From assembly GCA_937874275.1 (NCBI GenBank), contig CALNAU010000035.1, positions 1 through 28,321 on the forward strand: a stretch of 28,321 bases of DNA, given 5' to 3'. A program made the translations under genes and the position numbers. Below the pieces are notes generated by a model. That model did no database searches. It was not told the origin of the DNA and was given only the letters and a program-made list of their open reading frames with translations. Source of the DNA: an uncultured Clostridia bacterium. Its GTDB lineage: Bacteria; Bacillota; Clostridia; Christensenellales; Aristaeellaceae. This document shows, piece after piece, positions 22,350-28,321 of this stretch; the stretch's first letter is position 1, and each line of letters starts with the position of its first letter.

Positions 22350-23302
22350 ATGCCGCTTCAGGATACGCTGTATTACCGCATTGTGGATGGCCGGCTGGAG
22401 GCAGTGGACGAGCAGCAGCTCGCCGCCCCCGGCCCGCGCGTGTGCTATATCGACCTGGCCGATGCCGAGCGCCTCAGCGCTGCGCTTGGCTTCAACGCCA
22501 AGCGGCTGACCGACTATGCGGCGGAGGAACCCCGATTCCGCAACAGCATTGACGTGTATGACGACCTGAGCGTGGGCCTGATGAACATCATCAACGTAGC
22601 CGACGTGGAAGGCCCCATGGACCGCATCGGCTTTCTCATCACCAAGGACGCGTTTGTGCTGATTAAAATTGTGGATCTGGACGATTCCGTCCGCGACATG
22701 TTTTTGCAGAATGTATCCCGCTTCCAAAACAGCGCGACGATGGAAAAGTTCATCTACGGCATCCTGGAGCGCCTGCTGGCGGGCAGCCGCAGGATGCTGG
22801 AGGACATGGAGCGCGACATCATGGCCATCGAGCAGCGCCTGGCCGATGACAACGCCGACCGCGCGCTCAACCGCGTGATCTACGCCTACCGCAAGCGGCT
22901 GTCCACGGCGCGCAACTACTATGAGCAGCTCATCGACATCGGCGAGGAGCTGATGGAAAACGAGAATGACCTGTTCAGCGAACAGGGCTGTGGTACTTCC
23001 GCGTGTTCGTGGGCAAGGCGGAGCGCATCTCCGGCAGCATCCAGCTGATGAGCGAAAATGTGGTGCACCTGCGCGAATCGCTGGAGGCAGTCGTCAACTA
23101 CAACCTCAATCGCATCATGAAGGTGTTCACGGTGGTGACCTCCATCTTTTTGCCGTTGACGCTCATCGTGGGCTGGTATGGCATGAACTTCAAGATGATG
23201 CCCGAGCTGGAGTGGGAGTTTGGCTATTTCTTTGTGATCGGGCTCAGCGTGCTGGTGGTGGTGGCCAACATCGTCTACTTCCGAAAGAAGAAGCTGATGT
23301 AG
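22350..23302 (+). pseudogene. corA: CorA family Mg2+/divalent cation transporter, frameshifted
   Basis: The first frame (from the ATG at 22350) gives the N-terminal cytoplasmic domain and stalk helix to ENDLFSEQG near 22987. The remainder, LWYFRVFVGKAERISG onward, is in another frame and ends at 23302 with the two membrane helices and the diagnostic GMN motif (WYGMNFKMMPELEW). Restoring one missing base near 22986-22990 (GGGCTG to GGGCCTG) would give an intact protein of about 317 residues, the normal CorA length. CorA forms a pentameric Mg2+ channel. Both halves keep coding quality and no further stop has built up, so this is either a very recent mutation or a sequencing error. I saw no slippery heptamer for programmed frameshifting. 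Confidence 0.85.
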
Positions 23303-23341
23303 ACGCCCCCATGATTAGATTTGCGATTTGGTCGCGTCCTG

Positions 23342-23953
23342 TTAGGCGCGGTCTTTGCGTATGCCTTCCATGGCCCGGCGCAGCGCGGCGACATCCCCAT
23401 CAAACACATGCCCCTTCATGCCCAAATACTCCGCGGCCTGTATGTTTTGCGGCGCGTCGTCGATAAAAAAGCATTCCTCCGGGCGCAGGGAGAAGGTGTC
23501 AAACAGGCGCTTGTAAATCTCGGGGTTGGGCTTCACCATCTTCACATCCGCCGAAATCAATTTTCCGTCAAAGTATGCGGATGCAGGGATGCGGAGCCAA
23601 TACGCGTGCTGCCGGCGGCTGGCGTTGGACAGCAGGTACAGGCCAAAGCCCTCTGCCTTCAGCTCTGCTATCAGCTCGGTCATCCCCGCCACGTGCAGCA
23701 GCGGTTCATCCCACGCGCGTATCAACCGCTCCATGGGGGCATGCAAATGCTCGGGGAGCACAGCCTGCAGATGGCGGCACAGCTCGTCCTCGGATTTGCT
23801 GCCATCATCCAGGTGGCCCCACTCCGGGGCGTCAAACACGGCCCGCTTGAGCAATGCCGCGTCGTCCCCATGGATGTTCAACTGTTCAATAAAATAGGCC
23901 GGTCTGAACCAAATCAGCACATTGCCCATGTCAAAAATGAAGTGCTTAATCAC
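23342..23953 (-). CDS. HAD-IA phosphatase, YihX-like
   Basis: 203 residues from a GTG start that has GGAG six bases upstream; a GTG four codons earlier has none. Motif I is FDMGNV: the nucleophile D8 is present but the +2 position is Gly, followed by Asn, as in the YihX (alpha-glucose-1-phosphate phosphatase) group. Motif II is LLSNAS, the motif III lysine lies in KPNPEIY, and motif IV is FIDDAP. A small helical C1 cap (about 15-85) is present. It probably cleaves a sugar phosphate or related metabolite. It lies 26 bases after the zinc-ribbon gene and should share its transcript, and it converges on corA. Confidence 0.87.
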   Translation of the reverse strand: MIKHFIFDMGNVLIWFRPAYFIEQLNIHGDDAALLKRAVFDAPEWGHLDDGSKSEDELCRHLQAVLPEHLHAPMERLIRAWDEPLLHVAGMTELIAELKAEGFGLYLLSNASRRQHAYWLRIPASAYFDGKLISADVKMVKPNPEIYKRLFDTFSLRPEECFFIDDAPQNIQAAEYLGMKGHVFDGDVAALRRAMEGIRKDRA

Positions 23954-23979
23954 GCGTTTCTCCACTTCTATAAGCGATA

Positions 23980-24507
23980 TTATTCGGAATCAGCGGACTG
24001 CTGCCCGCGGACAAACTGCGGGGTGAGCATGGTGCCGCAGTAGCGGCAGGGCAGGTGGCTGTCCTCCATCACGCTGTCGGGCGCGCCGCAGCCGGGGCAC
24101 TTTACGGCCACCATACGCGCGGGCTTCTGCCGCGCGGGCGGCGTGCGCTGCCTGTCAGCAAAGCTCACCGTCAGGTCTGGCAGTACGCCCATCTTTTCCA
24201 TCGCTTTCAGTCGGCGGCGCACCTCGCGCTGGGGGCGCTTGAGCAGCGCGGCCACCTTCTTGCTGTCCAGGCCGCCTACCGTTTGCAGCGCGCGCACGTA
24301 CTCCGGGTACTGCTCAATCAGGCGCAGCCTGCCGATGGCTACGCCCGCGCGCCAGAAGAAAAGGGCCGCGATGATGACGCCAAAGCTGGCCCCGCCGGCA
24401 CCGGTGGAATCCACATACAGAAAGAAAGCCCCAAGCAGGCCATAGGCGATCAGCTTGCGGCGGTTGGTGCGGCGCAGGTTCGCGGTGGATACAGGCAAAA
24501 ACGTCAT
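23980..24507 (-). CDS. Membrane protein with HTH-like segment and C-terminal zinc ribbon
   Basis: 175 residues, no named family recognised. Basic N-terminus (LRRTNRRK), two membrane helices (about 18-32 and 40-55), a soluble segment (about 62-112) with LDSKKVAALLKRPQREVRRRLKAM, which looks like a winged-helix or similar helical module, a basic linker, and a zinc ribbon with C137-x2-C140 and C154-x2-C157. Both ends and the soluble part should be cytoplasmic. It may be a membrane-tethered regulator or an assembly factor; this is inference. AAAGGA lies 8 bases before the ATG. Two-gene operon with the HAD-IA phosphatase. Confidence 0.75.
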   Translation of the reverse strand: MTFLPVSTANLRRTNRRKLIAYGLLGAFFLYVDSTGAGGASFGVIIAALFFWRAGVAIGRLRLIEQYPEYVRALQTVGGLDSKKVAALLKRPQREVRRRLKAMEKMGVLPDLTVSFADRQRTPPARQKPARMVAVKCPGCGAPDSVMEDSHLPCRYCGTMLTPQFVRGQQSADSE

Positions 24508-24538
24508 ACGGCTGTCCTTTCACAAATCCCTCTCCCGC

Positions 24539-24567
24539 ATACTACCATGCGCAACAGGGCGATGCAA
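24539..24567 (-). promoter_or_regulatory. Promoter of the zinc-ribbon/HAD-IA operon
   Basis: Minus strand: TTGCAT (24562-24567), 17-base spacer ending TGG, TAGTAT (24539-24544): an extended -10. About 31 bases before the ATG. Confidence 0.65.
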
Positions 24568-24625
24568 GCCGGAGGGTGACCGGATGGACGGCGCGCCCGG
24601 CGGGCAAAAAATCGCGGCAAAGGGC

Positions 24626-24655
24626 TTGCGCGCGCCCCACAGATTATGGTAGTAT
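24626..24655 (+). promoter_or_regulatory. Promoter of rplS
   Basis: TTGCGC (24626-24631), 18-base spacer ending TGG, TAGTAT (24650-24655). The extended -10 is the same as in the divergent promoter. The leader before rplS is about 70 bases; I see no terminator in it. Confidence 0.6.
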
Positions 24656-24731
24656 GTGCTTTGTGACAACGGGCGGTCCTCTGCGGGCAATGCGCCGCGC
24701 ACGAACGTCTACGATGGAAGGAGGAAACCCC

Positions 24732-25085
24732 ATGAGTGAATTGATTCGTTCGATTGAAGAAGCTCAGCTGCGTGATGACCGGCCGGAATTCGGCATCGGT
24801 GACACCGTGCGCGTCTTCGTCAAGGTTGTTGAAGGCAGCCGCGAGCGCCTGCAGGCCTTTGAAGGCACTGTCATCGCCCGCCGCAACGGCTCCTGCCGCG
24901 AGACCTTCACCGTGCGCCGTATGAGCTACGGCATCGGTGTGGAGCGTACATTCCCGCTGCATTCCCCCCGTGTAGACCGCATTGAAGTGGTGCGCAAGGG
25001 CAAGGTGCGCCGCGCGAAGCTGTACTACCTGCGCGAGCGCGAAGGCAAGGCGGCCAAAATCAAGGATGCCGGCTACCGCGCCTGA
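24732..25085 (+). CDS. rplS: 50S ribosomal protein L19
   Basis: 117 residues, the normal bL19 length. It contains FGIGDTVRVFVKVVEGSRER, QAFEGTVIARR, TFTVRRMSYGIGVERTFPLHSP and the basic end GKVRRAKLYYLR. bL19 sits at the 30S-50S interface. The ATG at 24732 follows AAGGAGG by 7 bases; the longer open frame upstream is not conserved. It is transcribed alone here, while in most bacteria it follows rimM-trmD. A terminator follows. Confidence 0.98.
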   Translation: MSELIRSIEEAQLRDDRPEFGIGDTVRVFVKVVEGSRERLQAFEGTVIARRNGSCRETFTVRRMSYGIGVERTFPLHSPRVDRIEVVRKGKVRRAKLYYLREREGKAAKIKDAGYRA

Positions 25086-25101
25086 TTCCAGCAAACCTTT
25101 C

Positions 25102-25129
25102 AAAGTGCCAACCGGCACTTTTTTGTTTT
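25102..25129 (+). terminator. Intrinsic terminator after rplS
   Basis: An 8-bp stem AAAGTGCC/GGCACTTT with loop AACC (25102-25121) runs into TTT, G and TTTT. It lies 17 bases after the rplS stop and just before the merR promoter. Confidence 0.9.
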
Positions 25130-25134
25130 CCCTA

Positions 25135-25165
25135 TTGACCCTCCCCCTGCGTGAGGGCTTATCCT
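25135..25165 (+). promoter_or_regulatory. MerR-type promoter with 19-bp spacer and operator dyad
   Basis: TTGACC (25135-25140), a 19-base spacer and TATCCT (25160-25165). The spacer holds the dyad CCCTC/GAGGG (25139-25143 with 25153-25157). An over-long spacer with a dyad between the boxes is the hallmark of promoters that MerR proteins activate by twisting DNA. It stands in front of the merR gene itself. Confidence 0.75.
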
Positions 25166-25255
25166 GGTATCAGGCGAACGCGGATGCTTATGGATGGTGA
25201 TATTCAATGCGGCCATCCTGCGCGAGGCGCAGGTGAAACAAAGGAGGTACGCGCC

Positions 25256-25981
25256 ATGATGTCGGTGGGAGAGGCCGCCAAGGCCTGCGGGGTGAGCGTG
25301 CGCACGCTGCACCACTATGATGCCATCGGCCTGGTGCGGCCCAGCGTCGTGTCGGATGCCGGGTACCGCCTGTATGACGCGCAGGCCATCGCCCGCCTGC
25401 AGACGGTGCTGTTCTACAAGGAGCTGGGCTTCCCGCTCAAGGACATCGCCCGCATGATGGACAGCCCGAGCTTTGATATGCGCCAAAGCCTGAAGGATCA
25501 CCGCAGCCTGCTCCTTTTGCAGCGCGAGCGCCTGAACCAACTGATTGCCCTGGTGGACGCGACAATGGGAGGAAAAGACATGAAGAAAATCCAGACAACG
25601 CAGGCCGATATTGAACAGGCCAAGGCACGCTACGCTCAGGAGGCCAAGGAGCGCTGGGGGCACACGCCTGAATGGCGGGCACAGCAGAGCCGGCAGCCTT
25701 CCCCGCAGGAGGAGCTGAGCGCCGCCCAGCACGCGGACGCCATATTCGCCGACTTTGCGGCCTTGGTGGGCACCGCGCCCGATGACCCGGCCGTCCAGGC
25801 GCTGGTGGCACGCTGGCAGGCGCATATCAGCCAACACCACTACCCCTGTTGCAAGGAAATACTGGGCAGCTTGGGCGAGATGTACGTGGCCGACGAGCGC
25901 TTCACGGCCAACCTCGACCGCTTTGGCCCGGGCACCGCGCAGCTGATGAGCGACGCGATACGCACCTACTGCCAAGCATAG
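25256..25981 (+). CDS. MerR family regulator with TipAS antibiotic-recognition domain
   Basis: 241 residues. An N-terminal MerR winged helix (1-70: VGEAAKACGVSVRTLHHYDAIGLVRPS, then GYRLYD) is followed by a dimerisation helix (about 75-103) and a TipAS-like domain (about 115-241) with AKERWGHTPEW and HHYPCCKEILGSLGEMY. The group (TipAL, Mta, SkgA, AlbA) binds thiopeptides or other drugs and activates its own or efflux genes. AAAGGAGGT lies 7 bases before the ATG. The MerR-type promoter upstream indicates self-control. No efflux gene is adjacent on the same strand, so any further target is elsewhere. Confidence 0.92.
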   Translation: MMSVGEAAKACGVSVRTLHHYDAIGLVRPSVVSDAGYRLYDAQAIARLQTVLFYKELGFPLKDIARMMDSPSFDMRQSLKDHRSLLLLQRERLNQLIALVDATMGGKDMKKIQTTQADIEQAKARYAQEAKERWGHTPEWRAQQSRQPSPQEELSAAQHADAIFADFAALVGTAPDDPAVQALVARWQAHISQHHYPCCKEILGSLGEMYVADERFTANLDRFGPGTAQLMSDAIRTYCQA

Positions 25982-25990
25982 CAAACAACA

Positions 25991-26036
25991 AAGAAACTGC
26001 CGGACACCGCCCATCGCGGCCGTCCGGCAGTTTCTT
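25991..26036. terminator. Bidirectional terminator between merR and the HAD-IB gene
   Basis: A perfect 15-bp stem (25991-26005 with 26022-26036; arm AAGAAACTGCCGGAC) with a 16-base loop that holds a small CCGC/GCGG stem. T-rich tails lie on both sides (TTTCTTATT on plus, TTTCTTTGTTGTT on minus). It serves both convergent genes. Confidence 0.88.
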
Positions 26037-26048
26037 ATTGCGAAAAAC

Positions 26049-26693
26049 CTATTTCCCCCAGTTCTCCTCGGGGAGCCCCTGTCCGATGCGGCGCATGGCG
26101 GGCTTGGGGTTAATCATCACGGGGTGGCCGGTCAGCCGCATGACAGGCAGGTCGTGCGCGCTGTCCCCATAGGCGCAGCTAGCCTGCCAGTCGATGTCAA
26201 TGGGCTGCTGCGCAGCCCAGGCCAGCACCCGCTGCACCTTTTCCCCATCGCGGTTGTTGCGGGTTACTCGGCCATGCGCGTCGGTCGGCGTGGCCAGCAC
26301 AGCCTCCACAGGAAGCAGCTGCGCCAGATGGCGCATATAGATATCCGGGGAGGCCGAGACCAGCAGCACCGCATGCCCCGCGTTCGCATGCGCCTGCAAG
26401 CGTTCCAGCCCTTGCGGATACAGGTGGGGCATCAATTCGTCCCGGCAAAACTCGCGGCAGAAGGTCTCCTGCCGCGCGGCATCCATCCTGGATAGAAAAG
26501 CCAACGCACGGCTCTTCCCCTCCTCGGGCGTGATGCGGCCGCGCACACCGCGCCAGGCGTTGAAGGCCTGGCCTACCAGCGCCAAGGGCGACAGGTGCCC
26601 CCGGCGCACCGCGTATCGGATGAAGCGCACAATGCTGTCGCCCGCTATCAGCGTGCCGTCAAAATCGAAGATTGCCGCCTTCCGCCCGTCCAT
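26049..26693 (-). CDS. HAD-IB phosphatase (SerB-like subfamily)
   Basis: 214 residues from an ATG with GGAGG four bases upstream; an ATG 11 codons earlier has no such site. Motif I is IFDFDGTL (D10, D12), motif II is LLVSASPD, a lysine follows in DGEK, and motif IV is AYGDSAHDLPVM. The helical cap lies between motifs I and II. Class IB contains phosphoserine phosphatases and phospholipid- or histidinol-phosphate phosphatases; this member lacks clear marks of SerB and its substrate is unknown. Its promoter region overlaps that of the divergent M32 gene. Confidence 0.87.
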   Translation of the reverse strand: MDGRKAAIFDFDGTLIAGDSIVRFIRYAVRRGHLSPLALVGQAFNAWRGVRGRITPEEGKSRALAFLSRMDAARQETFCREFCRDELMPHLYPQGLERLQAHANAGHAVLLVSASPDIYMRHLAQLLPVEAVLATPTDAHGRVTRNNRDGEKVQRVLAWAAQQPIDIDWQASCAYGDSAHDLPVMRLTGHPVMINPKPAMRRIGQGLPEENWGK

Positions 26694-26724
26694 GCCGCCT
26701 CCATCACAAAAACTGTTCGACCCC

Positions 26725-26733
26725 ATTGTACCA
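26725..26733 (-). promoter_or_regulatory. Extended -10 promoter of the HAD-IB gene
   Basis: Minus strand TGG-TACAAT, an extended -10. No good -35 is present 17 bases upstream. About 32 bases before the ATG. Confidence 0.45.
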
Positions 26734-26748
26734 GATGCCCCAAAGCCG

Positions 26749-26757
26749 TGCTATACT
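26749..26757 (+). promoter_or_regulatory. Extended -10 promoter of the M32 gene
   Basis: TGC-TATACT (26749-26757). The best -35-like word, TTGTAC (26726-26731), is 20 bases away, so the extended -10 is the main signal. It faces the HAD-IB promoter 16 bases away. Confidence 0.5.
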
Positions 26758-26786
26758 ATCACAAAAGCAACGATATGGAGGGTCAT

Positions 26787-28286
26787 GTGGATACACAGGC
26801 ATTGGTCAGTCAGTTCAAGGATTTGCAGCGCCGCCTGCGGGTATACGGATACGCCATGGGCGTCATCAACTATGACGGCGAGACGGCGGCCCCCCGCCAG
26901 TCCGCCCAGGGGCGGGGCGAGGCCATGGGCGCGCTGTCGCTCATCAGCTACGAGCTGTTTATCAACCCCGAGGTGGAGGCGCTGCTGGACGCGCTGCACG
27001 AGCAGCGCGCGTCATTGGACGCGCAGACCGCGCGCGAGCTGTACCTGATGCGCAAGGAATACCGCCAGACCACCTGCATCCCCAAGGAGGAGTACGCCGC
27101 CGCGGCCCAGCTCAGCAGCGAAGCCGGCAGCGTGTGGCGCGACGCGCGCGAGAAGAACGACTACCCCATGTTCATGCCCTACCTGCAGAAACTGGCGGAT
27201 TTTGCCGCGCGCTTCGCCGGCTACCGCAAGCCGGATGTGCCCGCATACGATGTCATGCTGGATGAGTATGAGGAGGGCGTCACCGCCGCTTACCTGGACG
27301 ATTACTTTGCCACGCTGCGCCGCGAGCTGGTGCCGCTGGTGCACGCCATTGGCGAGCGTCCGCAGCCCGACACCGCCTTCCTGCGCGGCACGTTCCCAGC
27401 GGATAGCCAGCGCCGTCTGGCCCGTCGGCTGATGGCGCTGCTGCAGGTGGATGCCGAGCGCTGCGCCCTGGGCGAAACCGCGCACCCCTTCACCAGCAGC
27501 TTCACCAAGTGGGATACGCGCATCACCACCCGCTATGAGGAACAAGACCTGCTCAGCTCGCTGTACAGCGTGATTCACGAATCCGGCCACGGCCTGTACG
27601 AGATGGGCGTGGACGACGCCCTGCAGCACGGCCCGCTGGCCAACGGGGCCTCTATGGGCATGCACGAAAGCCAATCGCGCCTGTATGAAAACATGATTGG
27701 CCGCAGCCGCGCCTTCCAGCCCCAGCTGCTGCCGATACTGCGGGACATTTATCCGGACGCCTTCGGTAAGGTGACCGAGGACGCCCTCTATCGCGCGGTC
27801 AACCAGGTCGTGCCCGGCCTCATCCGCACCGAGGCGGACGAGCTGACCTACTCCATGCACATCATGATCCGCTTCGAGCTGGAGCGCGCCCTGTTTGACG
27901 GCAGCCTCAAGGTGCAGGACCTGCCCGCCGCCTGGAACGAGCGGTACAAGAGCTACCTGGGGCTGACAGTGCCCAATGACGCGCAGGGCGTATTGCAGGA
28001 TATACATTGGTCGGGCGGCGCCTTCGGCTACTTCCCCAGCTACTCCATCGGCTCGGCCTACGCGGCGCAAATCTATGCTGCCATGGCGCGCGACATCGAC
28101 GTGGAGGGCAGCATCGCCGCCGGCGACATCGGCCGGATCAACACCTGGCTGGGCGATAAAATCCACCGCCACGGCATGATGTACCCGCCCGCCCAACTGC
28201 TGGAAATGGCCTGCGGCCAGCCCTTTGACGCCACCTACTACACGGATTACCTGAAGAACAAGTACACGGCGCTGTACGGGCTGTAA
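26787..28286 (+). CDS. M32 family metallocarboxypeptidase (Taq type)
   Basis: 499 residues, the usual family length. Zinc site HESGH (264-268) and the second ligand in GMHESQSRLYEN (E294), with the family motifs HPF (233-235), DTRITTRY (243-250) and GYFPSYSIGS near the C-terminus. It removes C-terminal amino acids from peptides in the cytoplasm, with broad specificity except after proline. The GTG start at 26787 has GGAGG five bases upstream; an ATG four codons earlier sits inside that site and has none of its own. Single gene, divergent from the HAD-IB phosphatase; the window ends 35 bases after its stop. Confidence 0.95.
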   Translation: MDTQALVSQFKDLQRRLRVYGYAMGVINYDGETAAPRQSAQGRGEAMGALSLISYELFINPEVEALLDALHEQRASLDAQTARELYLMRKEYRQTTCIPKEEYAAAAQLSSEAGSVWRDAREKNDYPMFMPYLQKLADFAARFAGYRKPDVPAYDVMLDEYEEGVTAAYLDDYFATLRRELVPLVHAIGERPQPDTAFLRGTFPADSQRRLARRLMALLQVDAERCALGETAHPFTSSFTKWDTRITTRYEEQDLLSSLYSVIHESGHGLYEMGVDDALQHGPLANGASMGMHESQSRLYENMIGRSRAFQPQLLPILRDIYPDAFGKVTEDALYRAVNQVVPGLIRTEADELTYSMHIMIRFELERALFDGSLKVQDLPAAWNERYKSYLGLTVPNDAQGVLQDIHWSGGAFGYFPSYSIGSAYAAQIYAAMARDIDVEGSIAAGDIGRINTWLGDKIHRHGMMYPPAQLLEMACGQPFDATYYTDYLKNKYTALYGL

Positions 28287-28321
28287 AAACAGTCTCACGC
28301 AAGCGCGCCCCGGCGATTGCC

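Noticed and set aside
22350..23302. Programmed -1 frameshift in corA
   Set aside because: No slippery heptamer lies at the junction near 22986, and CorA proteins are not known to use frameshifting; a deletion or sequencing error is simpler.
19734..26693. A functional system formed by the three HAD phosphatases
   Set aside because: They belong to different subclasses (IIA, IA, IB), have separate promoters and are not adjacent. Clostridial genomes carry many HAD genes.

Overview
The window looks like chromosome of a G+C-rich member of the Clostridia (Bacillota). The evidence is the Gram-positive style ribosome binding sites (GGAGG type before most genes), consensus SigA-like promoters, an infC-rpmI-rplT operon behind a terminator-bearing leader, L,D-transpeptidase and peptidyl-prolyl isomerase proteins with Pro/Thr-rich linkers, a short arginine/lysine/ornithine decarboxylase, and a TipAS-type MerR regulator. 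A Christensenellales-like origin is my guess from style only. Nearly all genes are chromosomal housekeeping or transport genes; there is no phage, CRISPR array, transposase or complete tRNA.

Layout. 1-2110 is visibly AT-richer (21 of 60 bases are G/C in 661-720, against 35 of 60 in 21241-21300) and holds the tail of one gene and a GT-C-like membrane protein. 2121-3509 is the translation operon infC-rpmI-rplT (minus strand), with its promoter, a structured leader and an attenuator; infC appears to start at an AUC codon. 3531-9989 is a run of minus-strand single genes, most with their own promoter or terminator: secreted foldase, PLP decarboxylase, L,D-transpeptidase, FAD dehydrogenase. 10034-13697 is plus-strand: RluF-like pseudouridine synthase, Gfo/Idh/MocA oxidoreductase, pyruvate kinase. 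13569-14074 is a 506-base gap between convergent genes. It contains the pyk terminator, an internal fragment of a tRNA-Pro(CGG) gene, and a 243-bp nest of three perfect inverted repeats; this is the most unusual non-coding stretch in the window.

14075-19718 is a minus-strand Fbp-type ABC importer operon (binding protein, fused double permease, ATPase). Its permease carries a roughly 490-residue extracytoplasmic helical domain, and its binding protein has no lipobox; the two oddities may be linked. 19734-20598 is a NagD-like HAD phosphatase, divergent from a uracil/xanthine permease (20834-22234) that lies behind a leader with a strong intrinsic terminator. 22350-23302 is a corA gene split by a one-base frameshift. 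Then follow a second HAD phosphatase, a membrane protein with an HTH-like segment and zinc ribbon, rplS, a MerR/TipAS regulator behind a 19-bp-spacer promoter, a third HAD phosphatase and an M32 carboxypeptidase.

Regulation visible in the sequence: two leader terminators that could be attenuators (infC and the nucleobase permease), one likely self-controlled MerR promoter, one bidirectional terminator between convergent genes (25991-26036), and an intercistronic hairpin in the importer operon. The gap at 1923-2120 has only a loose inverted repeat (AATGCTTTT near 2024 and AAAAGCATT near 2083) and no gene that I can see.
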